A stretch of 64,000 nt of DNA from NCBI RefSeq assembly GCF_000818015.1, contig NZ_CP007511.1, positions 744,001-808,000 on the forward strand. Reading direction: 5' to 3'. The position numbers and the translations under genes are program-made. Shown in pieces: positions 33,133-41,278 of the stretch (its first letter is position 1; each line of letters begins with the position of its first letter). The notes under the pieces are model-generated. The model made no database searches. It saw only the letters and a program-made list of their open reading frames with translations, and was not told where the DNA came from. The DNA comes from Stutzerimonas balearica DSM 6083. Its GTDB lineage: Bacteria > Pseudomonadota > Gammaproteobacteria > Pseudomonadales > Pseudomonadaceae.

Positions 33133-33208
33133 GGGTCGTTAGCTCAGTCGGTAGAGCAGTTGGCTTTTAACCAATTGGTCGTAGGTTCGAATCCTACACG
33201 ACCCACCA
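33133..33208 (+). tRNA. tRNA-Lys (TTT)
   Basis: A 76-nt tRNA with CCA encoded. The acceptor arms are GGGTCGT/ACGACCC, the anticodon loop is CTTTTAA and the T-arm contains GGTTCGAATCC. Last gene of the three-tRNA transcript. Confidence 0.97.
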
Positions 33209-33233
33209 TATCGGCTTCTTCGGAAGCAAAGAG

Positions 33234-33268
33234 AGCTGGAAGTGCCGAAAGGCCTTCCAGCTTTTTTT
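33234..33268 (+). terminator. Terminator of the tRNA operon
   Basis: AGCTGGAAG (33234-33242) pairs with CTTCCAGCT (33254-33262), topped by a GCC-GAAA-GGC tetraloop extension and followed by a run of T. Confidence 0.9.
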
Positions 33269-33326
33269 ATGCCTGCGTTTTGGCGAGGCGGCCAAGGTTA
33301 TCGGTGCCTTGGCCGCAGGTGCGCTT

Positions 33327-34622
33327 TCAGTGGAGCTTCAGCCGCGGTTCGGTGCTGCGACTGAGCCGATCGCCCAGCATCATCAGTGCCGTGCGGGCAA
33401 CGCCATACAGCGCGATCTGGTGCATGCGGTAAAGCGAGATGTAGAACATTCTCGCCAGCCAGCCTTCGAGCATCACGTTGCCGGTCAGGTTGCCCATGAG
33501 GTTGCCAACGGCCGAGAAGCGCGACAGCGAGATCAGCGAGCCGTAGTCGCGGTAGTGGTATTCCGGCAGTGGCTGGCCGCTCAGGTGCAGTTTCAGTGAC
33601 TTGGCCAGTAGCGAGGCTTGCTGGTGTGCCGCCTGAGCGCGCGGCGGCACGTTGCGCTCGCTGTCGCGTTGCGGGCAGGCGGCGCAGTCGCCAAAGGCAA
33701 AAATGTCCGGGTCACGACTCGTCTGCAGCGTTGGGCGGACGACCAGCTGATTGATGCGGTTGCTTTCCAGTCCGTCCAGGTCGCGCAGGAAAGCCGGCGC
33801 CTGAATTCCGGCCGCCCACACCTTGAGGCTGCACGGCACGAACTCGCCGTCACGGGTACGCAGCCCGTGCTGTTCGACCTCGCTCACGGCGGCGTTGGTC
33901 ATGACCCGAACGCCGAGCTTGAGCAAGGTCTGATGAACCGGCTGGCTGATTCGCTCGGGCAGCGCTGGGAGCACGCGCGGGCCGGCCTCGATGAGTGTGA
34001 TGTTGACGTTGTCCGGGCTGATCCGATCCAGTCCGTACGCGGCCAGTTCGCGGGCCGCGTGCAGCAGTTCGGCTGCCAGTTCGACCCCTGTGGCGCCGGC
34101 TCCGACGATCGCCATGTCGATGCTGGCAGGTGACCTGTCATCGGCCTGGGCGCGCATGTAATGAGCAAGCAGCTGGCGATGGAAGCGCTCGGCCTGCTTG
34201 CGCGTGTCGAGAAAGATACAGTGTTCGGCGGCGCCGGGCGTGCCGAAATCGTTGGTCGTGCTGCCGACCGCGATCACCAGGGTGTCGTAGGACAGCATGC
34301 GCGAAGTGGGAGCGGCCGCCGTGGTCTCGTCGGCGATGGTCTCGAGCTGAATGCATTTGCGGCTGCGGTCCAGCGCGCACATCCGGCCCATCTGGAACTC
34401 GAAGTGGTTCCATTTGGCCTGGGCGACGTAGTTCAGCTCGTCTGCCGACGAGTTGAGCGAGCCCGCGGCGACTTCATGCAGCAGCGGCTTCCAGATGTGC
34501 GTGAGGTTGGCGTCAACCAGGGTGATGCGTGCCTGGCCGCGCTTGCCCAGGGTGCGTCCCAGGCGGGTAGCCAGCTCGAGGCCGCCGGCACCGCCGCCGA
34601 CGATTACGATGCGATGTGTCAT
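33327..34622 (-). CDS. Type II NADH dehydrogenase-like FAD oxidoreductase
   Basis: A 431-residue two-dinucleotide-binding-domain flavoprotein. The FAD site GxGxxG is in MTHRIVIVGGGAGGLELATRLG, and an NADH-binding site lies near IVGAGATGVELAAELLHAA. The FAD-contacting FAFGDCAACPQ motif and a C-terminal amphipathic/hydrophobic part are also present. It resembles Ndh, the non-proton-pumping NADH:quinone oxidoreductase on the cytoplasmic face of the inner membrane. Assignment as Ndh rather than another NDH-2-like quinone reductase is by overall pattern. Convergent with the tRNA operon, whose terminator separates them. Confidence 0.88.
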   Translation of the reverse strand: MTHRIVIVGGGAGGLELATRLGRTLGKRGQARITLVDANLTHIWKPLLHEVAAGSLNSSADELNYVAQAKWNHFEFQMGRMCALDRSRKCIQLETIADETTAAAPTSRMLSYDTLVIAVGSTTNDFGTPGAAEHCIFLDTRKQAERFHRQLLAHYMRAQADDRSPASIDMAIVGAGATGVELAAELLHAARELAAYGLDRISPDNVNITLIEAGPRVLPALPERISQPVHQTLLKLGVRVMTNAAVSEVEQHGLRTRDGEFVPCSLKVWAAGIQAPAFLRDLDGLESNRINQLVVRPTLQTSRDPDIFAFGDCAACPQRDSERNVPPRAQAAHQQASLLAKSLKLHLSGQPLPEYHYRDYGSLISLSRFSAVGNLMGNLTGNVMLEGWLARMFYISLYRMHQIALYGVARTALMMLGDRLSRSTEPRLKLH

Positions 34623-34676
34623 GGATGGGGCTCATAGGCTTGTGCAAGGATTCTGTGGCCGTCTGATGCGGCTTGA

Positions 34677-34850
34677 TTAGTGCGCGAGGCTGGCGAGCAG
34701 GCGACTGAGAAGGCCAAGGCCGACAACCACGGCCACGACCAGGACGAGCAGCAGCAATGGTCGGAACGGCTTGCGCTCGACCTGATACTGGGGGGCGCGG
34801 AGGTATTGCTCGACGCGCTCTTGGTCCTCGGGATTCAGTCGGCTGGGCAT
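34677..34850 (-). CDS. DUF3094 small membrane protein
   Basis: A 57-residue protein starting MPSRLNPEDQERVEQYLRAP and ending in a single membrane helix (PLLLLVLVVAVVVGLGLLSRLL). This pattern is typical of the DUF3094 family of pseudomonads; function unknown. Start at ATG 34850, preceded by GAGGTG 7 nt upstream, rather than an ATG nine codons earlier. It precedes the NADH dehydrogenase gene by 54 nt on the same strand and may be co-transcribed with it. Confidence 0.8.
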   Translation of the reverse strand: MPSRLNPEDQERVEQYLRAPQYQVERKPFRPLLLLVLVVAVVVGLGLLSRLLASLAH

Positions 34851-34939
34851 GGGCACCTCGAACGAATGTCCAGGCATTCTAGCGGCGTGGGTGCGGCCGG
34901 CATAGCCGCACTGGCCTGCGGAGCAGGTGCCGCCCGGGG

Positions 34940-37189
34940 TCAGGCGTCCTTGAGCCGGCGTAGGTTGCCAATCACCGATTCGAGCGCGCGGTCGAACAGC
35001 AGGGTGTCGTTGAGCAGGTGGATCGCACCGCGGCGAAACTCGAGGGCAAGGCCGGTGCGGGTCTTCTCCAGAACCTTCATTCCGGTGCGGTTGACGAAGA
35101 TGAACTTGCCGGTCGGCTTGATAATCGCGGCCAGCTTGCAGCGCAGCTTGTGTTCTTCGTCCTCCTGAAACTCCACCCAGCTTCCGACCCTGAGGTTGTC
35201 GACCTTGGTCAGCGCATCATCGTCCTCGGGCAGGCTGATTTGCGGCTCTGGCTCGCGGCTCTCGCCGGGTGCAAGCAGTACGATTTCCTCGACGACCTCG
35301 ACCATTGCCGGAGGTTGATTTTCGGCTGGCTGCTCTGCTGCCGACTCGGCCGATACGTCGCGTGGCGCTTCGGCCGGCTGCTCGGTTTGTTCCAGCGTGC
35401 GCAGGTGCAGCGCCTCGAGTTCGGTGAAGAAGTGCCCGGTAGAGAACGGATCGAAGGCGGCGCTGGTGAGCCCCTCGCGCAGTGCCTTGAGCAGGTCGGG
35501 CACGACTTGTAGCATGCGCGCACGTGATTCGGCGTCCTCGTGAGGCGTGACGCTCCAGATGAGTTCGTCCATGGTGTCCAGCGCGGCCTGCCACTGTTCG
35601 GACTGCGTCCCATGCTTCAGGCAGGTCAGCAGCAGAACCTTGCTCCACGCCTCTTGCAGGAGCCTGACGACGACCTCGGGCAGGGTCTTGCCGAGCAGGC
35701 GTTCATTGAGTGCAAATTCGACTTCCTGGCGCGCAAGCTCCGCTTTGGCTCGGCCTTCCTCGGCGTCGCGCGTGCGTTGCTCCAGCAGCTCGCTCCGGCG
35801 CCGCTCGTCGCCAACAAAGGCGAGAAAGTCAGCCAATAGTTCCGCAAAAATGATCGGATCGTCGGTGAAGTCGTTCTGCAGGCGGCTCACCACCTGTTCT
35901 ATCTTCTGGTAGAGGCTGTCACGCTGGGCTTCGTCCTGATCGCCCCAGCCCATCGCTGCCGAAGCGATCTCGTTGAGCAGGCGTCGGGCGGGATGGCTGC
36001 CGCGGCTGAAAAAAGTCTTGTCGATGACCGCAACCTTTAGCAGCGGAATCTGCAGGCGGCCGATCAGTGCCTTGAGCGAGTCGGGCAGGTTGCGGTCGTC
36101 GAGGATGAACTCGAACAGCATCGAGACCAGGTTGATGACGTCTTCATCGACCTGGCCTACGACTCTGGATTTTCCGCTCTTGGCGCTGACTCGCTCGAGA
36201 AGCTGGCCAAGTTGCTGCTGCATGTCGTAATCATCGACCGTTGCCGGCGCGCGCGTCTGCATGTGCGACAGCAGGCGCAGCAGGTCGCCGGTGCTGATCG
36301 GGACCGCATCCTGGGGGGCGCTGCGTGAGGGCAGCGCTGTGCTGTTGCGCAGCTCGGCGAGCAGATCCTGAATGGCGGAGAAGGCGGCTTCCTGCAGGCC
36401 ATCGTCAAGCATGGGTGAGGTGCTGCCGGCGCTGCCTGCCGCTGGTGCGGATGCGCCAGGCGCCGGGCGCTGCAGAGGCGCCCGGCGAGGCGGCTGAGAC
36501 TGCAGTTCGGGCAGGATGCCGGCTGCGGTCAGGGTGAGATTGGCTTCGGCGTACAGGTTGTCGAGTTCGCTGAGCAAGTGCTTTTCGAACAGCTTGTAGA
36601 TGATGAGCTTGACCTTGATCTCCACGCCCAGATCGCTGCAGGCAGCCACGAAGCACTCGCATACCGAATGGGGGCTGAGCGGATTGCTCTTGTCGTCAAG
36701 CTTGCGGCTGACCAGGGTGTTCATGCGCGTGGTCAGGTGGCTAAGCGGCGTGGCGGCGCGCCCCATGACCTTCGCGACCATGGTGTCGATGGCGACTGAT
36801 TCCTCCAGCTCGTCGTTCTGGACGAGCGTGAGGTTGTCGACGGAGAGGCTCTCCAGTTGCGGGGGCTGGCCGATCTGATACTGGTTGAGCGTGGTGAACG
36901 ACTCGAACAGATGTTGCAGGAAGCTGCGCTCGATGCTGCGCCGTTTCATGCGCAGATCGCGCATGGCTTCGAAGAAGGCGTTTTGCTCGGCATTGCTGGT
37001 GGCGCGGTCGGCGATTTCGAAAAGCGAGTCGTCAGCGCTGTCGAACAGAGCCTGCAAGGCCTGGCGCAGTTGTTGTGCAGCCTTGTCGCGCACGCTGATG
37101 ATCGCCACTGGCAAGCGAGTGGCGGGCGAAGATGGCCTGTGCTCCGGGGCGGCTTTGTTCAGGTGCACCACTTTCGCATCAGTTCGCAT
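34940..37189 (-). CDS. DUF1631 family protein
   Basis: A 749-residue cytosolic protein of the DUF1631 family. The N-terminal helical part contains DSLFEIADRATSNAEQNAFFEAMRDLR, the middle has a low-complexity Ala/Pro linker (about 255-280), and a long charged helix covers about 515-545. The C-terminal ~95 residues (LRVGSWVEFQEDEEHKLRCKLAAI...FIFVNRTGMKVLEK) have a beta-rich, PilZ-like look but without a clear RxxxR/DxSxxG motif. Function is unknown; some homologues carry a doubtful thymidine phosphorylase label. Start at ATG 37189 with GGAGAG 5 nt upstream. The ~200-nt leader contains unusual repeats. Confidence 0.85.
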   Translation of the reverse strand: MRTDAKVVHLNKAAPEHRPSSPATRLPVAIISVRDKAAQQLRQALQALFDSADDSLFEIADRATSNAEQNAFFEAMRDLRMKRRSIERSFLQHLFESFTTLNQYQIGQPPQLESLSVDNLTLVQNDELEESVAIDTMVAKVMGRAATPLSHLTTRMNTLVSRKLDDKSNPLSPHSVCECFVAACSDLGVEIKVKLIIYKLFEKHLLSELDNLYAEANLTLTAAGILPELQSQPPRRAPLQRPAPGASAPAAGSAGSTSPMLDDGLQEAAFSAIQDLLAELRNSTALPSRSAPQDAVPISTGDLLRLLSHMQTRAPATVDDYDMQQQLGQLLERVSAKSGKSRVVGQVDEDVINLVSMLFEFILDDRNLPDSLKALIGRLQIPLLKVAVIDKTFFSRGSHPARRLLNEIASAAMGWGDQDEAQRDSLYQKIEQVVSRLQNDFTDDPIIFAELLADFLAFVGDERRRSELLEQRTRDAEEGRAKAELARQEVEFALNERLLGKTLPEVVVRLLQEAWSKVLLLTCLKHGTQSEQWQAALDTMDELIWSVTPHEDAESRARMLQVVPDLLKALREGLTSAAFDPFSTGHFFTELEALHLRTLEQTEQPAEAPRDVSAESAAEQPAENQPPAMVEVVEEIVLLAPGESREPEPQISLPEDDDALTKVDNLRVGSWVEFQEDEEHKLRCKLAAIIKPTGKFIFVNRTGMKVLEKTRTGLALEFRRGAIHLLNDTLLFDRALESVIGNLRRLKDA

Positions 37190-37213
37190 CGATACTCTCC
37201 TGCGGCGCCGGTG

Positions 37214-37304
37214 TCTTGGCGCAATGCACTTTCGGTGTCTGCGGAAATCGGGTCGGTCGTCAGAATGGGCTGCTGGCATTGCGCCACTATCTTGGCGCAA
37301 TGCC
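37214..37304 (-). repeat. Three-copy TTGGCGCAATGC element in the DUF1631 leader
   Basis: TCTTGGCGCAATGC occurs twice as a 14-nt direct repeat (37214-37227 and 37290-37303). An inverted copy GGCATTGCGCCA lies between them (37275-37286). The middle copy pairs perfectly over 12 bp with the 37293-37304 copy (6-nt loop) and over 11 bp with the 37217-37227 copy. The two hairpins cannot coexist in the DUF1631 leader RNA, so an RNA switch is possible; as DNA the copies could equally be repressor half-sites. Most of the 382-nt gap between DUF1631 and nadC is this leader. A further palindrome CTGGCGCCAG sits at 37374-37383. Confidence 0.6.
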
Positions 37305-37401
37305 GGATTTCCAGCGCAGCATACTCCGGCGGCAAGTATTTACAACGAGGCAAATCACAACTCCGTCGTTTAACTGGCGCCAGCTTCTGAACGTTCGTCG
37401 C

Positions 37402-37428
37402 ATTATAAGCGTGGCCTTCACAGCTCAA
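37402..37428 (-). promoter_or_regulatory. Probable promoter of the DUF1631 gene
   Basis: On the minus strand a perfect -10 TATAAT (complement of 37402-37407) is preceded by TTGAGC (complement of 37423-37428) at 15 nt. This gives a leader of about 205 nt before the ATG. The spacer is short, so the -35 is less certain than the -10. Confidence 0.55.
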
Positions 37429-37538
37429 GGCTCGCGCATGTGTCGGACATGATTGACCTCACAATCAGCCGGGTGTTTTCCGCCAGGCGGTAAAAATTTG
37501 CCGAGAGAGACGGCGCTGCATGGGGCGCGATCAGTCCT

Positions 37539-37544
37539 TATACT
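37539..37544 (+). promoter_or_regulatory. Candidate -10 for nadC
   Basis: TATACT lies 27 nt upstream of the nadC ATG. No convincing -35 is present at 16-18 nt. Confidence 0.35.
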
Positions 37545-37571
37545 TCGCGCCATGTCCAGTGGAGCCCCGTC

Positions 37572-38420
37572 ATGCCTAACCTTACCCTTGCTCAACTGAG
37601 CGCCGAGATCGATGCCAACGTACGCCGAGCCCTGGCGGAAGATATTGGCAGTGGCGATATCACGGCTCAGTTGATTCCCGCCGAGCGGCTGGCGCGTGCT
37701 TCGGTTATCACGCGTGAGGCGGCGGTCATCGCCGGAACCGCATGGGTCGATGCGGTATTTCGTCAGCTCGACCCTCGTGTCGCCGTGCATTGGCAGGTAG
37801 GCGATGGCGATCGCGTAGTGGCGGATCAGGTGCTGTTCACGCTGGAAGGGCCGGCGCGCTCATTGCTGACCGGCGAGCGCTCGGCGCTGAATTTCCTGCA
37901 GTTGCTGTCGGGCGTGGCAACGCGGTGCCAACACTACGCCGACCTGGTGGAGGGCACGGGCGTTCGCCTCCTTGATACGCGCAAGACCCTGCCCGGGCTG
38001 CGCCTGGCGCAAAAGTACGCGGTGACCTGCGGCGGCTGCCATAACCACCGCATCGGTTTGTACGACGCCTTTCTGATCAAGGAAAACCACATCGCTGCAT
38101 GTGGCGGTATCGCATCGGCGGTCGAGGCGGCGCGACGGATCGCTCCCGGCAAGCCAGTGGAAGTCGAGGTGGAAAACCTGGACGAGCTGGAACAGGCGCT
38201 TACCGCCGGTGCCGACATCGTCATGCTCGACGAGCTGACGCTCGAAGACATGCGCACTGCCGTCGCCATCAACCGAGGTAGGGCGAAGCTGGAAGCTTCC
38301 GGTGGCATCAGCGAAGGTGGTTTGCGGCGTGTGGCTGAAACCGGTGTCGACTACATCTCGATCGGCGGCTTGACCAAGCATGTGCAGGCGATCGACCTGT
38401 CGATGCGCTTGCAGCAATAA
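37572..38420 (+). CDS. nadC: Nicotinate-nucleotide pyrophosphorylase (carboxylating) NadC
   Basis: NadC converts quinolinate and PRPP to nicotinate mononucleotide in de novo NAD synthesis. The 282-residue protein is full length. It carries [17 protein letters not shown] at the N-terminus, the PRPP/quinolinate site residues in [19 protein letters not shown] and [20 protein letters not shown], and the barrel motifs [11 protein letters not shown] and [12 protein letters not shown] precedes the ATG. A convergent terminator follows. Confidence 0.97.
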   Translation: MPNLTLAQLSAEIDANVRRALAEDIGSGDITAQLIPAERLARASVITREAAVIAGTAWVDAVFRQLDPRVAVHWQVGDGDRVVADQVLFTLEGPARSLLTGERSALNFLQLLSGVATRCQHYADLVEGTGVRLLDTRKTLPGLRLAQKYAVTCGGCHNHRIGLYDAFLIKENHIAACGGIASAVEAARRIAPGKPVEVEVENLDELEQALTAGADIVMLDELTLEDMRTAVAINRGRAKLEASGGISEGGLRRVAETGVDYISIGGLTKHVQAIDLSMRLQQ

Positions 38421-38432
38421 AAGAAGGGTAGG

Positions 38433-38454
38433 GACGGGGCAGGAACCCCGTCCG
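38433..38454. terminator. Convergent hairpin between nadC and zapG
   Basis: GGACGGGG (38433-38440) pairs with CCCCGTCC (38447-38454) with a 6-nt loop, between the two stop codons. No T-run. Confidence 0.5.
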
Positions 38455-38460
38455 GCGGGA

Positions 38461-38892
38461 TCAATGACGGCTCTTGAGGCCGAAGTTCTCGTTCAGCGTC
38501 CCGGGGGTGTCATCGCTCTTGGGCGCGTAGTCCTTCGGCGGTTCGGTGAACGCGGGGGAGTTCAGGCGCTCACGGCTGCCATGGTGTTCTTCGCTGTGCA
38601 ACGCCGCGAGCAGGCGCTGGCGGGTCTGCTCGTCGAGCGCCAGGCGATTGGCGCCTTCGGAAAGATGGTCCTGAATGTCCTGGTAGCTGCTGGTCAGTTT
38701 GCGCAGCAGACTGGCCGTCGTGTTGAAGTGTGTGACCACTTCGCTCTGATAGGTATCGAAGCGCTCCTGCAGGTCGTCGACCTGACGCTGGGTGCGGTTT
38801 GGCGCGGCGTTGCGAGCCACCAGAAAACCAATGGCGATACCGACGATCAAGCCGGCGATCGGGAGCAACCAGGTCGCGAGGGTCTGTTCCAC
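38461..38892 (-). CDS. zapG: DUF1043/YhcB-type cell-envelope protein (ZapG)
   Basis: A 143-residue protein with one N-terminal membrane helix (WLLPIAGLIVGIAIGFLVAR), a coiled-coil segment (RTQRQVDDLQERFDTYQSEVVTHFNTTASLLRKL, positions about 33-66) and a disordered acidic tail. It matches YhcB (ZapG), an inner-membrane protein linked to cell division and envelope synthesis in E. coli. The gene symbol follows that homology. A -10 TATAGA with TTAACG at 16 nt lies upstream on the minus strand. Confidence 0.85.
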   Translation of the reverse strand: MEQTLATWLLPIAGLIVGIAIGFLVARNAAPNRTQRQVDDLQERFDTYQSEVVTHFNTTASLLRKLTSSYQDIQDHLSEGANRLALDEQTRQRLLAALHSEEHHGSRERLNSPAFTEPPKDYAPKSDDTPGTLNENFGLKSRH

Positions 38893-38903
38893 GAGTCCTT
38901 CCT

Positions 38904-38931
38904 TCTATAAAAACGGCTGTGCTTACGTTAA
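38904..38931 (-). promoter_or_regulatory. Putative promoter of zapG
   Basis: On the minus strand TTAACG (complement of 38926-38931), 16 nt, and TATAGA (complement of 38904-38909) lie just upstream of zapG. The -35 overlaps a 10-bp palindrome ACGTTAACGT. Confidence 0.4.
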
Positions 38932-38987
38932 CGTCTCGTACCTGCTCTGTATACCGCGAGGCGGTGGTCGGGGCAGCTGCTAAGCAA

Positions 38988-39003
38988 GACGAGTCGACTC
39001 GTC
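38988..39003. promoter_or_regulatory. Perfect 16-bp palindrome upstream of the hydrolase gene
   Basis: GACGAGTCGACTCGTC is fully self-complementary and ends 21 nt before the start codon of the hydrolase at 39025. It may be an operator. As RNA it could only form a hairpin with a strained loop. Confidence 0.45.
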
Positions 39004-39024
39004 GCAAGGTCACGGAGTTCACCT

Positions 39025-39657
39025 TTGTTGAAACGCGAAACCCCCATTTCCATCGACGGCCCCTGCGGCGTGCTCGAAGGCCTGTACCAGGACGAAGCCG
39101 ACGCCAGTGGGCTCGCACTGATCTGTCATCCCAACCCGGTCAAGGGCGGCACCATGCTGAACAAGGTGGTTTCGACTCTGCAGCGCACCGCGCGGGACGC
39201 CGGTTACAGCACGCTGCGCTTCAACTACCGCGGCGTGGGCCGCAGCGCCGGCAGCCACGACATGCAGCAGGGCGAGGTCGATGACGCCGAGGCCGCGGTG
39301 AACTGGTTGCTGGCGCAGCGGCCCGGGTTGCCACTGGTGCTGCTCGGCTTTTCCTTCGGCGGCTTCGTCGCGGCGAGCCTGTTCGCCCGGCTGCAGGCGC
39401 GCGGTGTCGAGGTGCGCAAGGTGTTTCTCGTGGCGCCAGCGGTGTCGCGTCTGGACAGTGCCAACCTGCCGGCGGCCGGCGCGGTCTCGATCATCCAACC
39501 GGAAGACGACGAGGTGATCGACCCGCAAACCGTCTACGCCTATTCGGCCGCGCTCAGTCGCCCCCACGAGCTGTTGAAAGTGGCAGAATGCGGCCACTTT
39601 TTTCACGGCAAGCTGGTCGAGCTCAAGGAGCTGGTCGCTCCGCGACTGCAGGCGTAA
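39025..39657 (+). CDS. Alpha/beta hydrolase (YsgA/dienelactone-hydrolase-like)
   Basis: A 210-residue alpha/beta hydrolase. It has the early [16 protein letters not shown] motif, where HPxP is typical of this subfamily. It also has the fold motif [13 protein letters not shown], the nucleophile elbow GFSFGG (Ser), and acid/His candidates EDDEVIDP and CGHFFHG. The substrate is unknown. The start is a TTG at 39025 with CACGGAG 7 nt upstream; no ATG or GTG fits the conserved N-terminus. It precedes trpS by 65 nt on the same strand. Confidence 0.85.
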   Translation: MLKRETPISIDGPCGVLEGLYQDEADASGLALICHPNPVKGGTMLNKVVSTLQRTARDAGYSTLRFNYRGVGRSAGSHDMQQGEVDDAEAAVNWLLAQRPGLPLVLLGFSFGGFVAASLFARLQARGVEVRKVFLVAPAVSRLDSANLPAAGAVSIIQPEDDEVIDPQTVYAYSAALSRPHELLKVAECGHFFHGKLVELKELVAPRLQA

Positions 39658-39722
39658 CTTCCGACCTCGCCCAGGGGCGTGCTCGCGCGGCCCCAGGCTT
39701 TCCCGATCGAGATCGAAAAGCG

Positions 39723-41084
39723 ATGAACACCCGAATCCTCACCGGCATCACCACCACCGGCACGCCGCACCTGGGCAACTACGCCGGCGCCATCCGCCCG
39801 GCCATCGTCGCCAGTCGCGATGCGGCGGCGGACTCGTTCTATTTCCTGGCCGATTACCACGCGCTGATCAAGTGTGACGACCCGCTGCGGATCCAGCGCT
39901 CGCGCCTGGAAATTGCCGCGACCTGGCTGGCCTGCGGGCTCGACGCCGAGCGGGTGACCTTCTATCGGCAATCCGACATTCCGGAGATTCCAGAGCTTAC
40001 CTGGTTGCTGACCTGCGTCACCGCCAAGGGACTGCTCAACCGCGCGCATGCCTACAAGGCGTCGGTGGACAAGAACGTCGAGAGCGGCGAAGACCCGGAT
40101 GCTGGCGTGACCATGGGCCTGTACAGCTACCCCGTGCTGATGGCGGCGGACATCCTGATGTTCAATGCGCACAAGGTGCCGGTGGGGCGCGACCAGATCC
40201 AGCACGTGGAAATGGCCCGTGACATCGCCCAGCGCTTCAACCACCTGTTCGGCCAGGGGCGCGAGCTGTTCACCTTGCCTGAGGCGGTGATCGAGGAAAG
40301 CGTTGCCACCTTGCCAGGGCTCGATGGACGCAAGATGTCCAAGAGTTACGACAACACCATCCCGCTGTTCGGCTCGGCCAAGCAGCTCAAGGACGCGGTG
40401 GCGCGTATCGTCACCGACTCGAGGCTGCCAGGCGAGGCCAAGGACCCGGACAGTTCTCACCTCTACACGCTCTATCAGGCCTTCGCCAGCGGAGAGCAGC
40501 TGGCTGCGTTCCGCGCCGAGCTGCTGGACGGCCTGGCCTGGGGTGAGGCCAAGCAGCGGCTGTTCCAGCTGCTCGACGCCGAGCTGGGCGAGGCCCGCGA
40601 GCGCTATGCGCAACTGATCGCCAAGCCGGCCGAGCTCGAAGACATTCTCCAGGCCGGCGCGGCCAAGGCGCGCCGCATCGCCACGCCGTTTCTCGGCGAA
40701 CTGCGTGAGTCGGTCGGGCTGCGTAGCTTCCGCAGCCAGGCTCAGGTGGCCGCCCCGTCGAAGAAGAAGGCCAGCAAGACGGCCCGCTTCGCCAGTTTCC
40801 GCGAAGCCGACGGCAGCTTCCGTTTCCGCTTCTTTGGCGCCGACGGCGAGGAGCTGTTGCTCTCGCGCCCGCTGAGCAACCCGCAGGCGATCGGTGCCTT
40901 GACTCAGCGACTGATCGCCGGTGGCGCCGATGCGCTGGAACTGCGCGAAGACGAGGGTACGCAGTTCACCCTCTGGCTGGACGAGGAATGCGTCGCCGAC
41001 AGTCCGAGCTACGCCGACCCCGATGCGCTGGACGCCGCGATGCTGCGAGTGCGCGAAGCCATCGCCACCCTCGCGCAGAGTTGA
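39723..41084 (+). CDS. trpS: Tryptophan--tRNA ligase with C-terminal extension
   Basis: TrpRS charges tRNA-Trp. The class I catalytic core carries the HIGH-type motif PHLGNYAG near the N-terminus and the KMSKS motif in [10 protein letters not shown]. At 453 residues it is longer than the ~335 of the common bacterial enzyme. About 95 extra C-terminal residues after a Lys-rich linker ([13 protein letters not shown]) form a beta-rich segment ([26 protein letters not shown]) reminiscent of small YegP-like domains. This long form is known in Pseudomonas. ATG 39723 is chosen because the family N-terminus ([18 protein letters not shown]) begins there. Confidence 0.95.
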   Translation: MNTRILTGITTTGTPHLGNYAGAIRPAIVASRDAAADSFYFLADYHALIKCDDPLRIQRSRLEIAATWLACGLDAERVTFYRQSDIPEIPELTWLLTCVTAKGLLNRAHAYKASVDKNVESGEDPDAGVTMGLYSYPVLMAADILMFNAHKVPVGRDQIQHVEMARDIAQRFNHLFGQGRELFTLPEAVIEESVATLPGLDGRKMSKSYDNTIPLFGSAKQLKDAVARIVTDSRLPGEAKDPDSSHLYTLYQAFASGEQLAAFRAELLDGLAWGEAKQRLFQLLDAELGEARERYAQLIAKPAELEDILQAGAAKARRIATPFLGELRESVGLRSFRSQAQVAAPSKKKASKTARFASFREADGSFRFRFFGADGEELLLSRPLSNPQAIGALTQRLIAGGADALELREDEGTQFTLWLDEECVADSPSYADPDALDAAMLRVREAIATLAQS

Positions 41085-41218
41085 GCCTGGCGCAGGCGCC
41101 TGGCTCCTGACCGGGACCGGCTGCCTGCGTCGCGTGTCGGCGCACCGCCGGCATTCCCTGAGGTCGAACGCCTCGTCCAGATCCCCGGGAGGTCCAAGGT
41201 TTGAACGATCTGAGTAAA

Positions 41219-41247
41219 TTGCCATCTGCCGAGGGCGCGGCTAAAGT
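41219..41247 (+). promoter_or_regulatory. Promoter of zapE
   Basis: TTGCCA (41219-41224), a 17-nt spacer and TAAAGT (41242-41247) lie 31 nt before the chosen zapE ATG. The position inside a longer upstream reading frame argues for the shorter start. Confidence 0.65.
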
Positions 41248-41278
41248 GTCGGCCCCGTTTTCCAACCCCGGCTCCGCC

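Noticed and set aside
37411..37470. FNR-like sequence TTGACCTCACAATC upstream of nadC
   Set aside because: The half-sites do not fit TTGAT-N4-ATCAA in either sequence or spacing.
41085..41278. N-terminal extension of zapE from a TTG at 41201
   Set aside because: A good promoter (TTGCCA-17-TAAAGT) lies within the extension, and the shorter ATG start matches the family N-terminus and length.
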